64,000 nt of DNA from Actinacidiphila rubida. Lineage in GTDB: Bacteria > Actinomycetota > Actinomycetes > Streptomycetales > Streptomycetaceae. The stretch covers positions 237,628 through 301,627 of the forward strand of contig NZ_FODD01000006.1 of the NCBI RefSeq assembly GCF_900110255.1. The letters are read 5' to 3'. Under the pieces are notes generated by a model. It worked only from the letters and a program-made list of their open reading frames with translations, did no database searches and was not told where the DNA came from. Below are positions 51,814 through 62,333 of the stretch, one piece after another. The position numbers and the translations under genes are program-made. The first letter of the stretch is position 1. Each line of letters begins with the position of its first letter.

Positions 51814-53094
51814 ATGGACATCCACGAGCGGGTCGCCGAGCTGGACCAGGAGCGGGTGGGGCACCGCTTCAAGGGCATGCCCTGGGACGCGGCCGGCCTC
51901 ACCGTCGGGGAACTCGCGGCCCAGAAGCGGGACCTGTTCGACGGCGGGTTCAGCACCCCCGTGCTGGTGCTCGCCGAGGAGGCCCTCGACCACAACATGG
52001 ATCTGCTGGAGCGGTACGCGGACACCCACGGCCTGTCCTTCGCGCCGCACGGCAAGACCTCGATGGCCCCGCAGCTGTTCGCCCGCCAACTCGCCCGCGG
52101 CGCCTGGGGCATCACCGTGGCCGTCCCCCACCAGGTGCGGGTCTGCCGGGAGTTCGGGGTGCGGCGGATCTTCCTCGCCAACGAGCTGGTGGACGCGGCC
52201 GCGCTGCGGTGGATCGGCGGACAGCTCGACGCCGACCCGTCGTTCGAGCTGACCACCTACGTCGACTCGGTGCGCGGCGTGGAGCTGATGGACCGGGCGC
52301 TGCGTGCGGCCGGCACCCGGCGGCCGCTGGACGTGGTCGTCGAACTCGGCGGCGGCCAGGGCGCGCGCACCGGCGTGCGCACCGAGCAGGAGGCCGCCGA
52401 GGTCGCCGCGGCCGTCGCCGCCGCGGGCACGCTGCGGCTGGTCGGCGTCGCCGGCTACGAGGGCGAGGTGCCGAACGGGTCGCCGGAGACCGTCCGCGCG
52501 TGGCTGCGCCGGCTGGTCGCGCTCGCCGCGGACCTCGACGCGGCGGGGCGGTTCGCCGACGCGGACGAGATCGTGGTGAGCGCGGGCGGCTCGGCCTGGT
52601 TCGACGCCGTCGCGGACGTCTTCGCGCAGGTCCCGGAGATGAGCCGGCCGGTGCGCAGGCTGCTGCGGTCCGGGGCCTACGTGACGCACGACGACGACCA
52701 CTACCGCTCGGTCACGCCGTTCAACCGCATCCCCCAGGAGGGCGCGCTGGAGCCCGCGTTCCGCCTGTGGACGCAGGTGGTGTCGCGGCCCGCGCCCGGC
52801 CAGGCGTTCCTCAACGCGGGCAAGCGCGACGCGCCCTACGACCTGGGCATGCCGCAGGTCGCGGCGATCCGCTCGGCCCGCACGGGCGAGGTCCGCGCGC
52901 CCGGGGACGGCGTCCGGATCGCCCGCCTGTCCGACCAGCACGCGTGGGTGACGCTGCCGGAGGACGAGGCGCTGGAGGTCGGCGACTGGGTGGCCCTGTC
53001 GGTCTCGCACCCGTGCACGACGTTCGACAAGTGGCAGCTCATCCCCGCGACGCGCGGCTCCGCCGTCACCACCTACGTCCGCACGTTCTTCTGA
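51814..53094 (+). CDS. D-amino-acid deaminase/aldolase (PLP type III fold)
   Basis: This 426-residue protein has the alanine-racemase-like N-terminal barrel and the D-serine-dehydratase-like C-terminal domain. The PLP lysine is likely in LSFAPHGKTSMAPQLF, and the metal-binding/active residues in WVTLPEDEALEVGDW and SHPCTTFDKWQLIP. The family includes D-threonine aldolase and D-serine dehydratase, so it should act on a D-hydroxyamino acid or related compound. ATG 51814 has GGGAGG just upstream. It is followed 208 nt later by a D-aminoacylase gene. Confidence 0.9.
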   Translation: MDIHERVAELDQERVGHRFKGMPWDAAGLTVGELAAQKRDLFDGGFSTPVLVLAEEALDHNMDLLERYADTHGLSFAPHGKTSMAPQLFARQLARGAWGITVAVPHQVRVCREFGVRRIFLANELVDAAALRWIGGQLDADPSFELTTYVDSVRGVELMDRALRAAGTRRPLDVVVELGGGQGARTGVRTEQEAAEVAAAVAAAGTLRLVGVAGYEGEVPNGSPETVRAWLRRLVALAADLDAAGRFADADEIVVSAGGSAWFDAVADVFAQVPEMSRPVRRLLRSGAYVTHDDDHYRSVTPFNRIPQEGALEPAFRLWTQVVSRPAPGQAFLNAGKRDAPYDLGMPQVAAIRSARTGEVRAPGDGVRIARLSDQHAWVTLPEDEALEVGDWVALSVSHPCTTFDKWQLIPATRGSAVTTYVRTFF

Positions 53095-53302
53095 CCGACT
53101 CCGCCGGCCGGCCCCCGCGGCCCCCGACGGCGGACGCGGGGGGCACGGCAGGCACGGCGGGCGCAACGGCCGCCGTACGCTGGCGTCCGTCGCGGGCCGG
53201 CGGGACGGCAAGGGCGGGGGCTCGGCGGGACGGCTCGGCGAAAGGGCTCGGCGGAAGGCCCGGCGGAGGGCCCGGCACGCACGGGCGGAGAGAGGGAGCG
53301 CG

Positions 53303-54886
53303 ATGGATCTGGTGGTGCGCGGGGCGACCGTCGTCGACGGCACCGGGCGCCCGGGGTACACGGCCGACGTCGCCGTGGACCAGGGGCGCGTCGTGGAGAT
53401 CCGGCGCCCCGGCGGCCCCCGGCCGACCGCCCGCACCACCGTGCACGCCGAGGGCCTGGTGCTCAGCCCGGGCTTCGTCGACATGCACGCGCACAGCGAC
53501 CTCGCGCTGCTCACCGACCCCGCGCACGAGGCCAAGGCGGCCCAGGGCGTGACGCTGGAGGTGCTGGGCCAGGACGGACTGTCGTACGCGCCGGCCGACG
53601 ACGAGGTGCTCGCCGCGCTGCGCACCCAGCTCGCCGGCTGGAACGGCGACGGCCACGGCGTCGACTTCGGGTGGCGCAGCGTCGGCGGGTACCTGGACCG
53701 GCTGGACGCCGGCATCGCCGTCAACGCCGCCTACCTCGTCCCGCAGGGCACGGTGCGGGCCCTGGCGATGGGCTGGGAGGACCGCCCGCCCACGCCCGGC
53801 GAGCTGGCGCGGATGCGGCACCTGGTCGCGGGGGGCATGGAGCAGGGCGCGATCGGGATGTCGTCGGGGCTGACGTACACGCCCGGGATGTACGCCTCGG
53901 ACGCCGAACTCGCCGAGCTGTGCCGGGTGGTGGCGGCGCACGGCGGCTACTACTGCCCGCACCACCGCAGTTACGGCAACGGCGCGCTGGAGGCGTACCG
54001 GGAGATGCTCGCGCTGGCCGCCTCCACCGGCTGCGCCCTGCACCTGGCCCACGCCACGATGAACTTCCCGGTGAACCGCGGCCGCGCCCCCGACCTGCTC
54101 GCGCTGCTGGACGCGGCGGTCGCGGCCGGCACCGACGTCACGATGGACACCTATCCGTACACCGCCGGGTGCACCACGCTCGCCGCGCTGCTGCCGAGCT
54201 GGGCCGCGGCCGGCGGCCCGGAGGCGACGCTGGAGCGGCTGCGGGACGACGCGACCGCCGAGCGGATCCGGCACGCGCTGGAGGCGGAGGGCTCCGACGG
54301 CAGCCACGGCGTGCCCATGGACTGGCCGACGCTCGAGGTCTCCGGGGTGTCCGATCCGTCGCTGGGCGGCCGGGTCGGCACCCGGCTGGACGGCTGGCCG
54401 GCCGCCCGCGCCCTGCTGCTGGCCGACCGGCTGGGCACCACGATCCTGCAGCACGTGGGTGACGAGGCGAACGTCCGCGCGATCATGCGGCACCCCACCC
54501 ACACGGGTGGTTCCGACGGCATCCTGCACGGCGCCAAACCGCACCCGCGGGCCTACGGCACCTTCCCGCACTACCTCGGCCACTACGTGCGGGAGCTGGG
54601 CGTCCTGACCCTGGAGGAGTGCGTGGCGCACCTGACCGGCCGGCCCGCCGCCCGGCTGGGGCTGCCCGACCGGGGACTGGTCCGCGAGGGACACCGCGCC
54701 GACCTGGTGCTCTTCGATCCGGAGACGGTCGCGGCGGGCGCCACCTACGACCGGCCGCGGGTGCTGCCGGTGGGCATCCCGCACGTCCTGATCGACGGCC
54801 GCTTCGTGATGCGCGACGGACGCCGGACCGACGTGCTGGCCGGCCGCTCGGTGCGCGGGGCCGCGGCACGGGTGCCCGCGTGGTGA
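53303..54886 (+). CDS. N-acyl-D-amino-acid deacylase (D-aminoacylase)
   Basis: This 527-residue amidohydrolase has the metal-binding HxH in GFVDMHAHSDLALL, then GYYCPHHRSYGNG, CALHLAHATM and the Asp/His of GGSDGILHGAKPHPRAYG. It hydrolyses N-acyl-D-amino acids to free D-amino acids, which the preceding gene product would deaminate or cleave. ATG 53303 has GAGAGGGAGC upstream. The intergenic DNA before it has GGCTCGGCGGAAGG-type short repeats. It is the third step of the inferred D-amino-acid route. Confidence 0.92.
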   Translation: MDLVVRGATVVDGTGRPGYTADVAVDQGRVVEIRRPGGPRPTARTTVHAEGLVLSPGFVDMHAHSDLALLTDPAHEAKAAQGVTLEVLGQDGLSYAPADDEVLAALRTQLAGWNGDGHGVDFGWRSVGGYLDRLDAGIAVNAAYLVPQGTVRALAMGWEDRPPTPGELARMRHLVAGGMEQGAIGMSSGLTYTPGMYASDAELAELCRVVAAHGGYYCPHHRSYGNGALEAYREMLALAASTGCALHLAHATMNFPVNRGRAPDLLALLDAAVAAGTDVTMDTYPYTAGCTTLAALLPSWAAAGGPEATLERLRDDATAERIRHALEAEGSDGSHGVPMDWPTLEVSGVSDPSLGGRVGTRLDGWPAARALLLADRLGTTILQHVGDEANVRAIMRHPTHTGGSDGILHGAKPHPRAYGTFPHYLGHYVRELGVLTLEECVAHLTGRPAARLGLPDRGLVREGHRADLVLFDPETVAAGATYDRPRVLPVGIPHVLIDGRFVMRDGRRTDVLAGRSVRGAAARVPAW

Positions 54887-54930
54887 AAAACACCGAGCGG
54901 GTCCTGTGACGTGCCCGTAAGGTGACCGGC

Positions 54931-56142
54931 ATGCAGGTGATCCAGTCCACGAAGCTCGCCAACGTCTGCTACGACATCCGCGGACCGGTGCTGGAGGAGG
55001 CCATGCGGCTCCAGGCCGCGGGTCACAGCATCCTGGAGCTCAACACGGGCAACCCGGCGCCCTTCGGCTTCGAGTGCCCGCCGGAGATCCTGGAGGACAT
55101 GCTGCGGTCGCTGGGCAGCGCCCACGGCTACGTGAACTCCAAGGGCATCCTCCCGGCCCGCCGCGCGGTCATGCAGCACTACCAGACCAAGGGCATCGAG
55201 CTGGACGTCGAGGACGTCTACCTCGGCAACGGCGTCTCCGAGCTGATCCAGATGTCGATGCAGGCGCTGCTGGACGACGGCGACGAGGTGCTGGTCCCGG
55301 CGCCGGACTACCCGCTGTGGACGGCCGCGGTCTCGCTGTCCGGCGGCACCGCGGTGCACTACCGCTGCGACGAGGGCGCGGACTGGTACCCCGACCTCGC
55401 CGACATCGAGCGCAGGATCACCGACCGCACCAAGGCGATCGTCATCATCAACCCGAACAACCCGACGGGCGCGGTCTACGACGACGAGCTGCTGCGCGGC
55501 TTCGCCGAGATCGCCCGCCGGCACCGGCTGATCGTCTGCGCCGACGAGATCTACGACAAGATCCTCTACGACGACGCCACGCACACCCCGTTCGCCGCGA
55601 TCGCCCCCGACCTGCTGACCCTCACCTTCAACGGCCTGTCGAAGGCCTACCGGGTGGCCGGGTTCCGCAGCGGCTGGCTCGCGGTGTGCGGCCCGAAGGA
55701 CCACGCGACCAGCTACATCGAGGGCCTGACGATCCTGGCGAACATGCGGCTGTGCGCGAACGTGCCGGCCCAGCACGCCATCGCCACCGCGCTCGGCGGC
55801 CGGCAGTCGATCAAGGACCTGGTACTGCCGGGTGGCAGGCTCACCGAGCAGCGCGACGCCGCGTACGAGGCGCTGACCGCGATCCCCGGCGTCACCTGCG
55901 TCAAGCCCAAGGGCGCGCTGTACGCGTTCCCCCGGCTCGACCCGAAGGTCCACAAGATCAAGGACGACCAGCAGATGGTGCTGGACCTGCTGCGGGCCGA
56001 GCGGATCCTGATCGTCCAGGGCACCGGTTTCAACTGGCCCGAGCCGGACCACTTCCGCCTGGTCACCCTGCCGGCCAAGGAGGACCTGACCGACGCGGTG
56101 ACCCGCATCGGCCGCTTCCTCACGGGCTACAGCCAGCCGTAG
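54931..56142 (+). CDS. alaA: Alanine aminotransferase-like PLP enzyme
   Basis: This 403-residue fold-type I aminotransferase matches E. coli AlaA: KLANVCYDIRGPVLEEAM, NTGNPAPFGF, NPNNPTGAVYDDELL, VCADEIYDKILYDDATH and the PLP Lys in FNGLSKAYRVAGFRSGW. It transfers amino groups between alanine and 2-oxoglutarate and related acids. ATG 54931 is chosen because AAGG lies about 9 nt upstream; GTG 54922 is less likely. It is convergent with pckG, with a bidirectional terminator between them. Confidence 0.94.
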   Translation: MQVIQSTKLANVCYDIRGPVLEEAMRLQAAGHSILELNTGNPAPFGFECPPEILEDMLRSLGSAHGYVNSKGILPARRAVMQHYQTKGIELDVEDVYLGNGVSELIQMSMQALLDDGDEVLVPAPDYPLWTAAVSLSGGTAVHYRCDEGADWYPDLADIERRITDRTKAIVIINPNNPTGAVYDDELLRGFAEIARRHRLIVCADEIYDKILYDDATHTPFAAIAPDLLTLTFNGLSKAYRVAGFRSGWLAVCGPKDHATSYIEGLTILANMRLCANVPAQHAIATALGGRQSIKDLVLPGGRLTEQRDAAYEALTAIPGVTCVKPKGALYAFPRLDPKVHKIKDDQQMVLDLLRAERILIVQGTGFNWPEPDHFRLVTLPAKEDLTDAVTRIGRFLTGYSQP

Positions 56143-56174
56143 CCCCGGCAGCGGCGGGGCACGAGCACGACGGT

Positions 56175-56218
56175 GAGGGGCGCGGGGTCTGCCTGGGAGG
56201 ACAGACCCCGCGCCCCTC
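56175..56218. terminator. Bidirectional terminator between alaA and pckG
   Basis: Perfect 17-bp arms (GAGGGGCGCGGGGTCTG and its complement) with a 10-nt loop lie between the convergent genes. Confidence 0.85.
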
Positions 56219-56247
56219 GTCACATGCCGCTCACCGCGGGGTGAGCG

Positions 56248-58077
56248 TCAGCCCAGGCGCGCGACCAGCGCCTCGTACTCGTCCCACAGTTCCTTCGGGG
56301 TGTGGGTGCCGAAGGTCTCCAGGTGGGACGGGATGAGCGCCGCCTCCTCGCGCCAGACCTCGGGGTCGACGGTCAGGAGCAGGTCGAGGTCGTCCTTCGA
56401 GATGTCCAGTCCCTCGACGTCGAGGGCGCCCTCGGCCGGCAGCACGCCGATGGGGGTGCGCACGCCCTCGGCCCTGCCGTTGAGCCGGTCCACGATCCAC
56501 TTCAGCACGCGGCTGTTCTCGCCGAAGCCCGGCCACACGAAGCGGCCGCCCGCGTCCTTGCGGAACCAGTTGACGTAGTAGATCTTCGGCAGCTTGGCCG
56601 GGTCGTGGGTCTTGCCCAGGTTCACCCAGTGGCCGAAGTAGTCGCCCATGTTGTAGCCGCAGAACGGCAGCATCGCGAACGGGTCGCGGCGCAGCTCGCC
56701 CACCTTGCCCTCGGCGGCGGCGGTCTTCTCGCTGGCGACGTTGGCGCCGAGGAAGACGCCGTGCTGCCAGTCGAAGGACTCGGTGACCAGCGGCACCGCG
56801 CTGGCCCGGCGGCCGCCGAACAGGATCGCGGAGATCGGCACGCCCCGGGGGTCCTCCCACTCCGGCGCGATGATCGGGCACTGGGAGGCGGGGACGGTGA
56901 AGCGGGCGTTGGGGTGGGCCGCCGGGGTGCCGCTGTCAGGCGTCCAGTCGTTGCCCTTCCAGTCCGTCAGGTGGGCCGGGGGCTCCTCGGTCATGCCCTC
57001 CCACCACACGTCGCCCTCGTCGGTGAGGGCCACGTTGGTGAAGACCGAGTTGGCGTACATGGTCTTCATGGCGTTGGCGTTGGTGTGCTCGCCGGTGCCG
57101 GGCGCGACGCCGAAGAAGCCGGCCTCGGGGTTGATCGCGTAGAGCCGGCCGTCCTCGCCGAACCGCATCCAGGCGATGTCGTCGCCGATGGTCTCCACGG
57201 TCCAGCCGGAGATCGTCGGCTCCAGCATGGCGAGGTTGGTCTTGCCGCAGGCCGAGGGGAACGCGGCGGCGATGTACTTCACGGCCTCGGCACCGCCGCG
57301 CGGCGGGGTGAGCTTGAGGATCAGCATGTGCTCGGCGAGCCAGCCCTCGTCGCGGGCCATGACCGAGGCGATGCGCAGCGCGTAGCACTTCTTGCCGAGC
57401 AGCGCGTTGCCGCCGTAGCCGGAGCCGTAGGACCAGATCTCGCGGCTCTCCGGGAAGTGCGAGATGTACTTCGTCCCGTTGCACGGCCACGGCACGTCGG
57501 CTTCGCCGTCGGCGAGCGGCGCGCCCACGGAGTGCACGGCCTTGACGAAGAAGCCGTCGTCGCCGAGCTCCTCCAGCACCGGCTGTCCCATGCGGGTCAT
57601 GGTGCGCATCGAGACCGCGACGTAGGCGGAGTCGGTGATCTCCACGCCGAGCGCGGAGAGCGGGGAGCCGAGCGGGCCCATGCAGAACGGGACGACGTAC
57701 ATCGTCCGGCCGCGCATCGAGCCGCGGAACAGGCCGCCGTCACCCTCCCGGCCCACGAAGACCTCGCGCATTTCCGCGGGGTCCTTCCAGTGGTTCGTCG
57801 GGCCGGCGTCCTGCTCGCGCTCGGAGCAGATGAACGTCCGGTCCTCCACGCGCGCCACGTCCGTGGGGTCGGAGGCGGCGTAGTACGAGTTGGGGCGCAG
57901 GGTGGGGTCGAGCCGGGTGAAGGTGCCCTTGTCCACGAGTTCCCCGGCCAGCCGGTGGTACTCCTCCTCCGAGCCGTCACACCACACGATCTCGTCGGGC
58001 TGGGTCAGTTCGGCGATCTCGCCGACCCAGGTGATCAGTTCCTGATGGTTGGTGGGAGCCGTAAAGCCGCGCGCCAC
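56248..58077 (-). CDS. pckG: Phosphoenolpyruvate carboxykinase (GTP)
   Basis: This 609-residue GTP-type PEPCK is the normal family length. The P-loop is [15 protein letters not shown] and the metal and GTP residues are in [25 protein letters not shown]. The substrate motifs include [17 protein letters not shown] and [20 protein letters not shown]. It converts oxaloacetate and GTP to PEP, the entry step of gluconeogenesis. GTG 58077 has GGAGCG upstream. The gene is divergent from trhA across a 239-bp region with a 14-bp palindrome. Confidence 0.97.
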   Translation of the reverse strand: MARGFTAPTNHQELITWVGEIAELTQPDEIVWCDGSEEEYHRLAGELVDKGTFTRLDPTLRPNSYYAASDPTDVARVEDRTFICSEREQDAGPTNHWKDPAEMREVFVGREGDGGLFRGSMRGRTMYVVPFCMGPLGSPLSALGVEITDSAYVAVSMRTMTRMGQPVLEELGDDGFFVKAVHSVGAPLADGEADVPWPCNGTKYISHFPESREIWSYGSGYGGNALLGKKCYALRIASVMARDEGWLAEHMLILKLTPPRGGAEAVKYIAAAFPSACGKTNLAMLEPTISGWTVETIGDDIAWMRFGEDGRLYAINPEAGFFGVAPGTGEHTNANAMKTMYANSVFTNVALTDEGDVWWEGMTEEPPAHLTDWKGNDWTPDSGTPAAHPNARFTVPASQCPIIAPEWEDPRGVPISAILFGGRRASAVPLVTESFDWQHGVFLGANVASEKTAAAEGKVGELRRDPFAMLPFCGYNMGDYFGHWVNLGKTHDPAKLPKIYYVNWFRKDAGGRFVWPGFGENSRVLKWIVDRLNGRAEGVRTPIGVLPAEGALDVEGLDISKDDLDLLLTVDPEVWREEAALIPSHLETFGTHTPKELWDEYEALVARLG

Positions 58078-58192
58078 GATCGCTCCGTCCCGCCGGGTCC
58101 GCACAGACCGGCGTCACATGTTGAGGGTTGGTTTCGCCCCTTGGGGGCTGCGGCCCGGACGCGTTCGTGGAGTGCTCATCCGGTGCCGACCG

Positions 58193-58206
58193 CACTCATA
58201 TGAGTG
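58193..58206. promoter_or_regulatory. Palindrome CACTCATATGAGTG between pckG and trhA
   Basis: A perfect 14-bp palindrome lies in the middle of the divergent promoter region, AT-richer than its surroundings. It is a candidate operator for carbon control of pckG; the binding protein is unknown. Confidence 0.5.
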
Positions 58207-58303
58207 TGAGCCCCGCCAAATGATTCTGTCCAGGGGGCCGAAGGTGACCATCGCCACGTACCCGAGCGGAGTCCTACTTATGGGTAACTTACGGTGGCGT
58301 AGG

Positions 58304-58316
58304 TACGATTGACGTC
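58304..58316 (+). promoter_or_regulatory. Leaderless -10 element before trhA
   Basis: TACGAT (58304-58309), 7 nt, then ATG at 58317, with no ribosome site. Confidence 0.5.
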
Positions 58317-59015
58317 ATGACCGACGTGAAGGAGACGGACGCGGCTCCGGCCGCGGGCGAGCCGGCCGAACTGCCCAAGTCCGTGAAGCCCAAGCTCAGA
58401 GGCTGGTTGCACGCCGGGATGTTCCCGGCGGTCCTGGTGTCGGGCGTCGCCCTCACCGCATTCGCGCAGAGCACCAGGGGACGCATCGCCTGTGCCGTTT
58501 TCACGGTCACGGCGTGCGCACTCTTCGGAGTCAGCGCGCTCTACCATCGTGGGAACTGGGGGCCACGCGGCGCAGGAATTTTGCGCCGACTTGACCATGC
58601 GAACATCTTCCTGATCATCGCCGGCACCTACACACCACTCACCATCCTGCTGCTCCCCGGCGCCACGTCGGAGCTGCTGCTGTGGCTGGTGTGGGCGGGC
58701 GCGCTGGCCGGGATCGCGTTCCGGGTCTTCTGGGTCGGCGCCCCACGCTGGCTCTACACGCCCTGCTACATCGCGCTCGGCTGGGTGGCGATCTTCTTCC
58801 TGCCGGACTTCCTGCGCACCGGCGGCGTCGCCGTCATGGTCTGCGTGGTCGTCGGCGGGGTCCTGTACAGCATGGGCGCGGCCATCTACGGCTTCAAAAG
58901 GCCGAACCCCTCACCGCGCTGGTTCGGCTTCCACGAGGTGTTCCACTCCTTCACGCTCGCGGCGTTCATCGTCCACTACGTCGGCATCTCGCTGGTGGCT
59001 TACACGCACCCATAG
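58317..59015 (+). CDS. trhA: PAQR/TrhA (hemolysin III) family membrane protein
   Basis: This 232-residue protein has seven predicted helices and the PAQR/hemolysin III metal residues: S-x3-H in FGVSALYHRGNW, Asp in RRLDHANIFLII and H-x3-H in GFHEVFHSFTLAAF. TrhA proteins adjust membrane fluidity and fatty-acid balance; they are not true hemolysins. It is probably monocistronic and leaderless, and ends at a terminator (59060-59087). Confidence 0.94.
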   Translation: MTDVKETDAAPAAGEPAELPKSVKPKLRGWLHAGMFPAVLVSGVALTAFAQSTRGRIACAVFTVTACALFGVSALYHRGNWGPRGAGILRRLDHANIFLIIAGTYTPLTILLLPGATSELLLWLVWAGALAGIAFRVFWVGAPRWLYTPCYIALGWVAIFFLPDFLRTGGVAVMVCVVVGGVLYSMGAAIYGFKRPNPSPRWFGFHEVFHSFTLAAFIVHYVGISLVAYTHP

Positions 59016-59059
59016 CAGGGCCCGGCCGTCGCGCCGGGCCGCCCGCTCCCCTCGGTCAC

Positions 59060-59087
59060 AGCCCCGTCCCCTCCGGGAGACGGGGCT
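59060..59087 (+). terminator. Terminator after trhA
   Basis: Arms AGCCCCGTC and its complement enclose a 10-nt loop and are followed by TT. A weaker hairpin (GGCCCGGC arms) precedes it at 59020-59041. It also faces the end of the yyaL-like gene. Confidence 0.7.
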
Positions 59088-59220
59088 TTCCCCTGCTCGG
59101 GGCCGGCCGGGACGGCCGGGGCCGTGAGGGCCGTGAGGGCCGCCCGGGACCGCCCGGGCCGGGCGACCGGCCGCCGTCCGGCCTTCCCGTCGCCGCGGGA
59201 CGGCTCAGGCGCGGGACGGC

Positions 59221-61272
<2,052 letters not shown>

Positions 61273-61386
61273 CCCGTCACTTTCTCACGCTCCCGCCACC
61301 TCCCGTGACCGCCGGTATCCCGATGTCGACCGGGCCTCGACCGTATGGTGGGACTCCGCCGGTCGACCGAGCACAGGAGGTACCTC

Positions 61387-61767
61387 GTGAGTGCCGGGCC
61401 GGTCGCCCCCGCGTGGATGCACGAGCACGTCACCGCCGAGCAGTACGACTCCTGGTCCGAGGAGCAGTGCGCCGGCATCGAGATCGTGGACGGGATGGTC
61501 GTCGTGAGTCCGAGCGCGTCGAAACGGCGCAACCGGCTGGCGCGGATCCTGGCCAACGCACTGGACTCGGCGGCGGGCCGGGAGTGGAACGCCGACACCG
61601 ACTTCGACGTCCGTCTGCAGGACGTGCCGCTCTCCAACCGCCGCCCGGATGTGGTGGTCCACCGGGCGGACGCCATCGACGTGACGCCCACTCGGCCCGA
61701 ACACGTCCTGCTGGTGGTCGAGGCGGCGGCGCCGTTCCCCGTCGAGGTCGATCTCGGCGCCGTCTGA
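61387..61767 (+). pseudogene. Uma2 family endonuclease, internally deleted
   Basis: This 126-residue frame starts at GTG 61387 with AGGAGGTACCTC before it. Its first part fits the Uma2 PD-(D/E)xK fold (WSEEQCAGIEIVDGMVVVSP, RRPDVVVHRADAID, EHVLLVVEA). Complete Uma2 proteins are about 185-200 residues. Here the frame runs directly from the LLVVEA strand to a tail-like PFPVEVDLGAV and stops, as if about 60 residues with the KxxxYxxxGIPxYW segment were removed in frame. The catalytic Asp/Glu part is incomplete, so it is probably inactive. Confidence 0.7.
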
Positions 61768-61803
61768 TCCCGTTCGCGGATCCGGAAGAAATCCTGTGCC
61801 GCG

Positions 61804-61830
61804 TGTCGAATCGCGTCGGGTCCGTTCGAC
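61804..61830 (+). promoter_or_regulatory. Candidate ECF42-type promoter
   Basis: TGTCGA (61804-61809), 17 nt, CGAC (61827-61830), then the DGPF gene at 61898. As I recall, ECF42 sigma factors recognise TGTCGA in the -35 region with CGA/TC at -10, so this may be their autoregulatory site. A match by eye only. Confidence 0.5.
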
Positions 61831-61897
61831 GCGTAGGTGAAGGCGGGGAAGAACCGCCGGGAACGACGGACACGGACACGTGGAAGAGGACAGTGCG

Positions 61898-62263
61898 ATG
61901 CGCTTCATGATGCTGCTGGAGCTCGACCCCTCGAAGGCGCCCTCCCAGGGGCCCAGCGAGGAGCTGATGGACGAGATGGGGAAGCTCATCGAGGAGATGA
62001 CCAAGGCGGGGGTGCTGCTCGACACGGGCGGCCTGAAGCCGGTCGGGGAGGGCACGTACATCCGCCAGTCCGGCGGGAAGCAGACGGTGGTGGACGGGCC
62101 GTTCACCGAGGCCAAGGAGGTCATCGGCGGCTACTGCATCGTCCAGGCGAAGTCGCAGGAGGAGGCCGTGGAGTGGGCCTCGCGGTTCCTGGCGATCCAC
62201 GGGCCGGAGTGGGAGATCGCCTCCTCGATCCGGCAGATCGAGGAACCGGAACCGGAGCAGTAG
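61898..62263 (+). CDS. YciI/DGPF family protein
   Basis: This 121-residue protein of the YciI superfamily has MRFMMLLELDPSKAPSQGP, LLDTGGLKPVGEGTYI and the name-giving DGPFTEAKEVIGGY. DGPF proteins are typically encoded next to ECF42 sigma factors and may be their targets or partners; biochemical function is unknown. ATG 61898 has AGAGGA about 8 nt upstream. It precedes the sigma factor gene by 70 nt. Confidence 0.92.
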   Translation: MRFMMLLELDPSKAPSQGPSEELMDEMGKLIEEMTKAGVLLDTGGLKPVGEGTYIRQSGGKQTVVDGPFTEAKEVIGGYCIVQAKSQEEAVEWASRFLAIHGPEWEIASSIRQIEEPEPEQ

Positions 62264-62333
62264 CCGTTTCGGGCGGAGGCGCGGGTTCGCGGTGCTTTGC
62301 GCCGGCGGCCCGCGCCTGCTGTCATGGGTTGGC

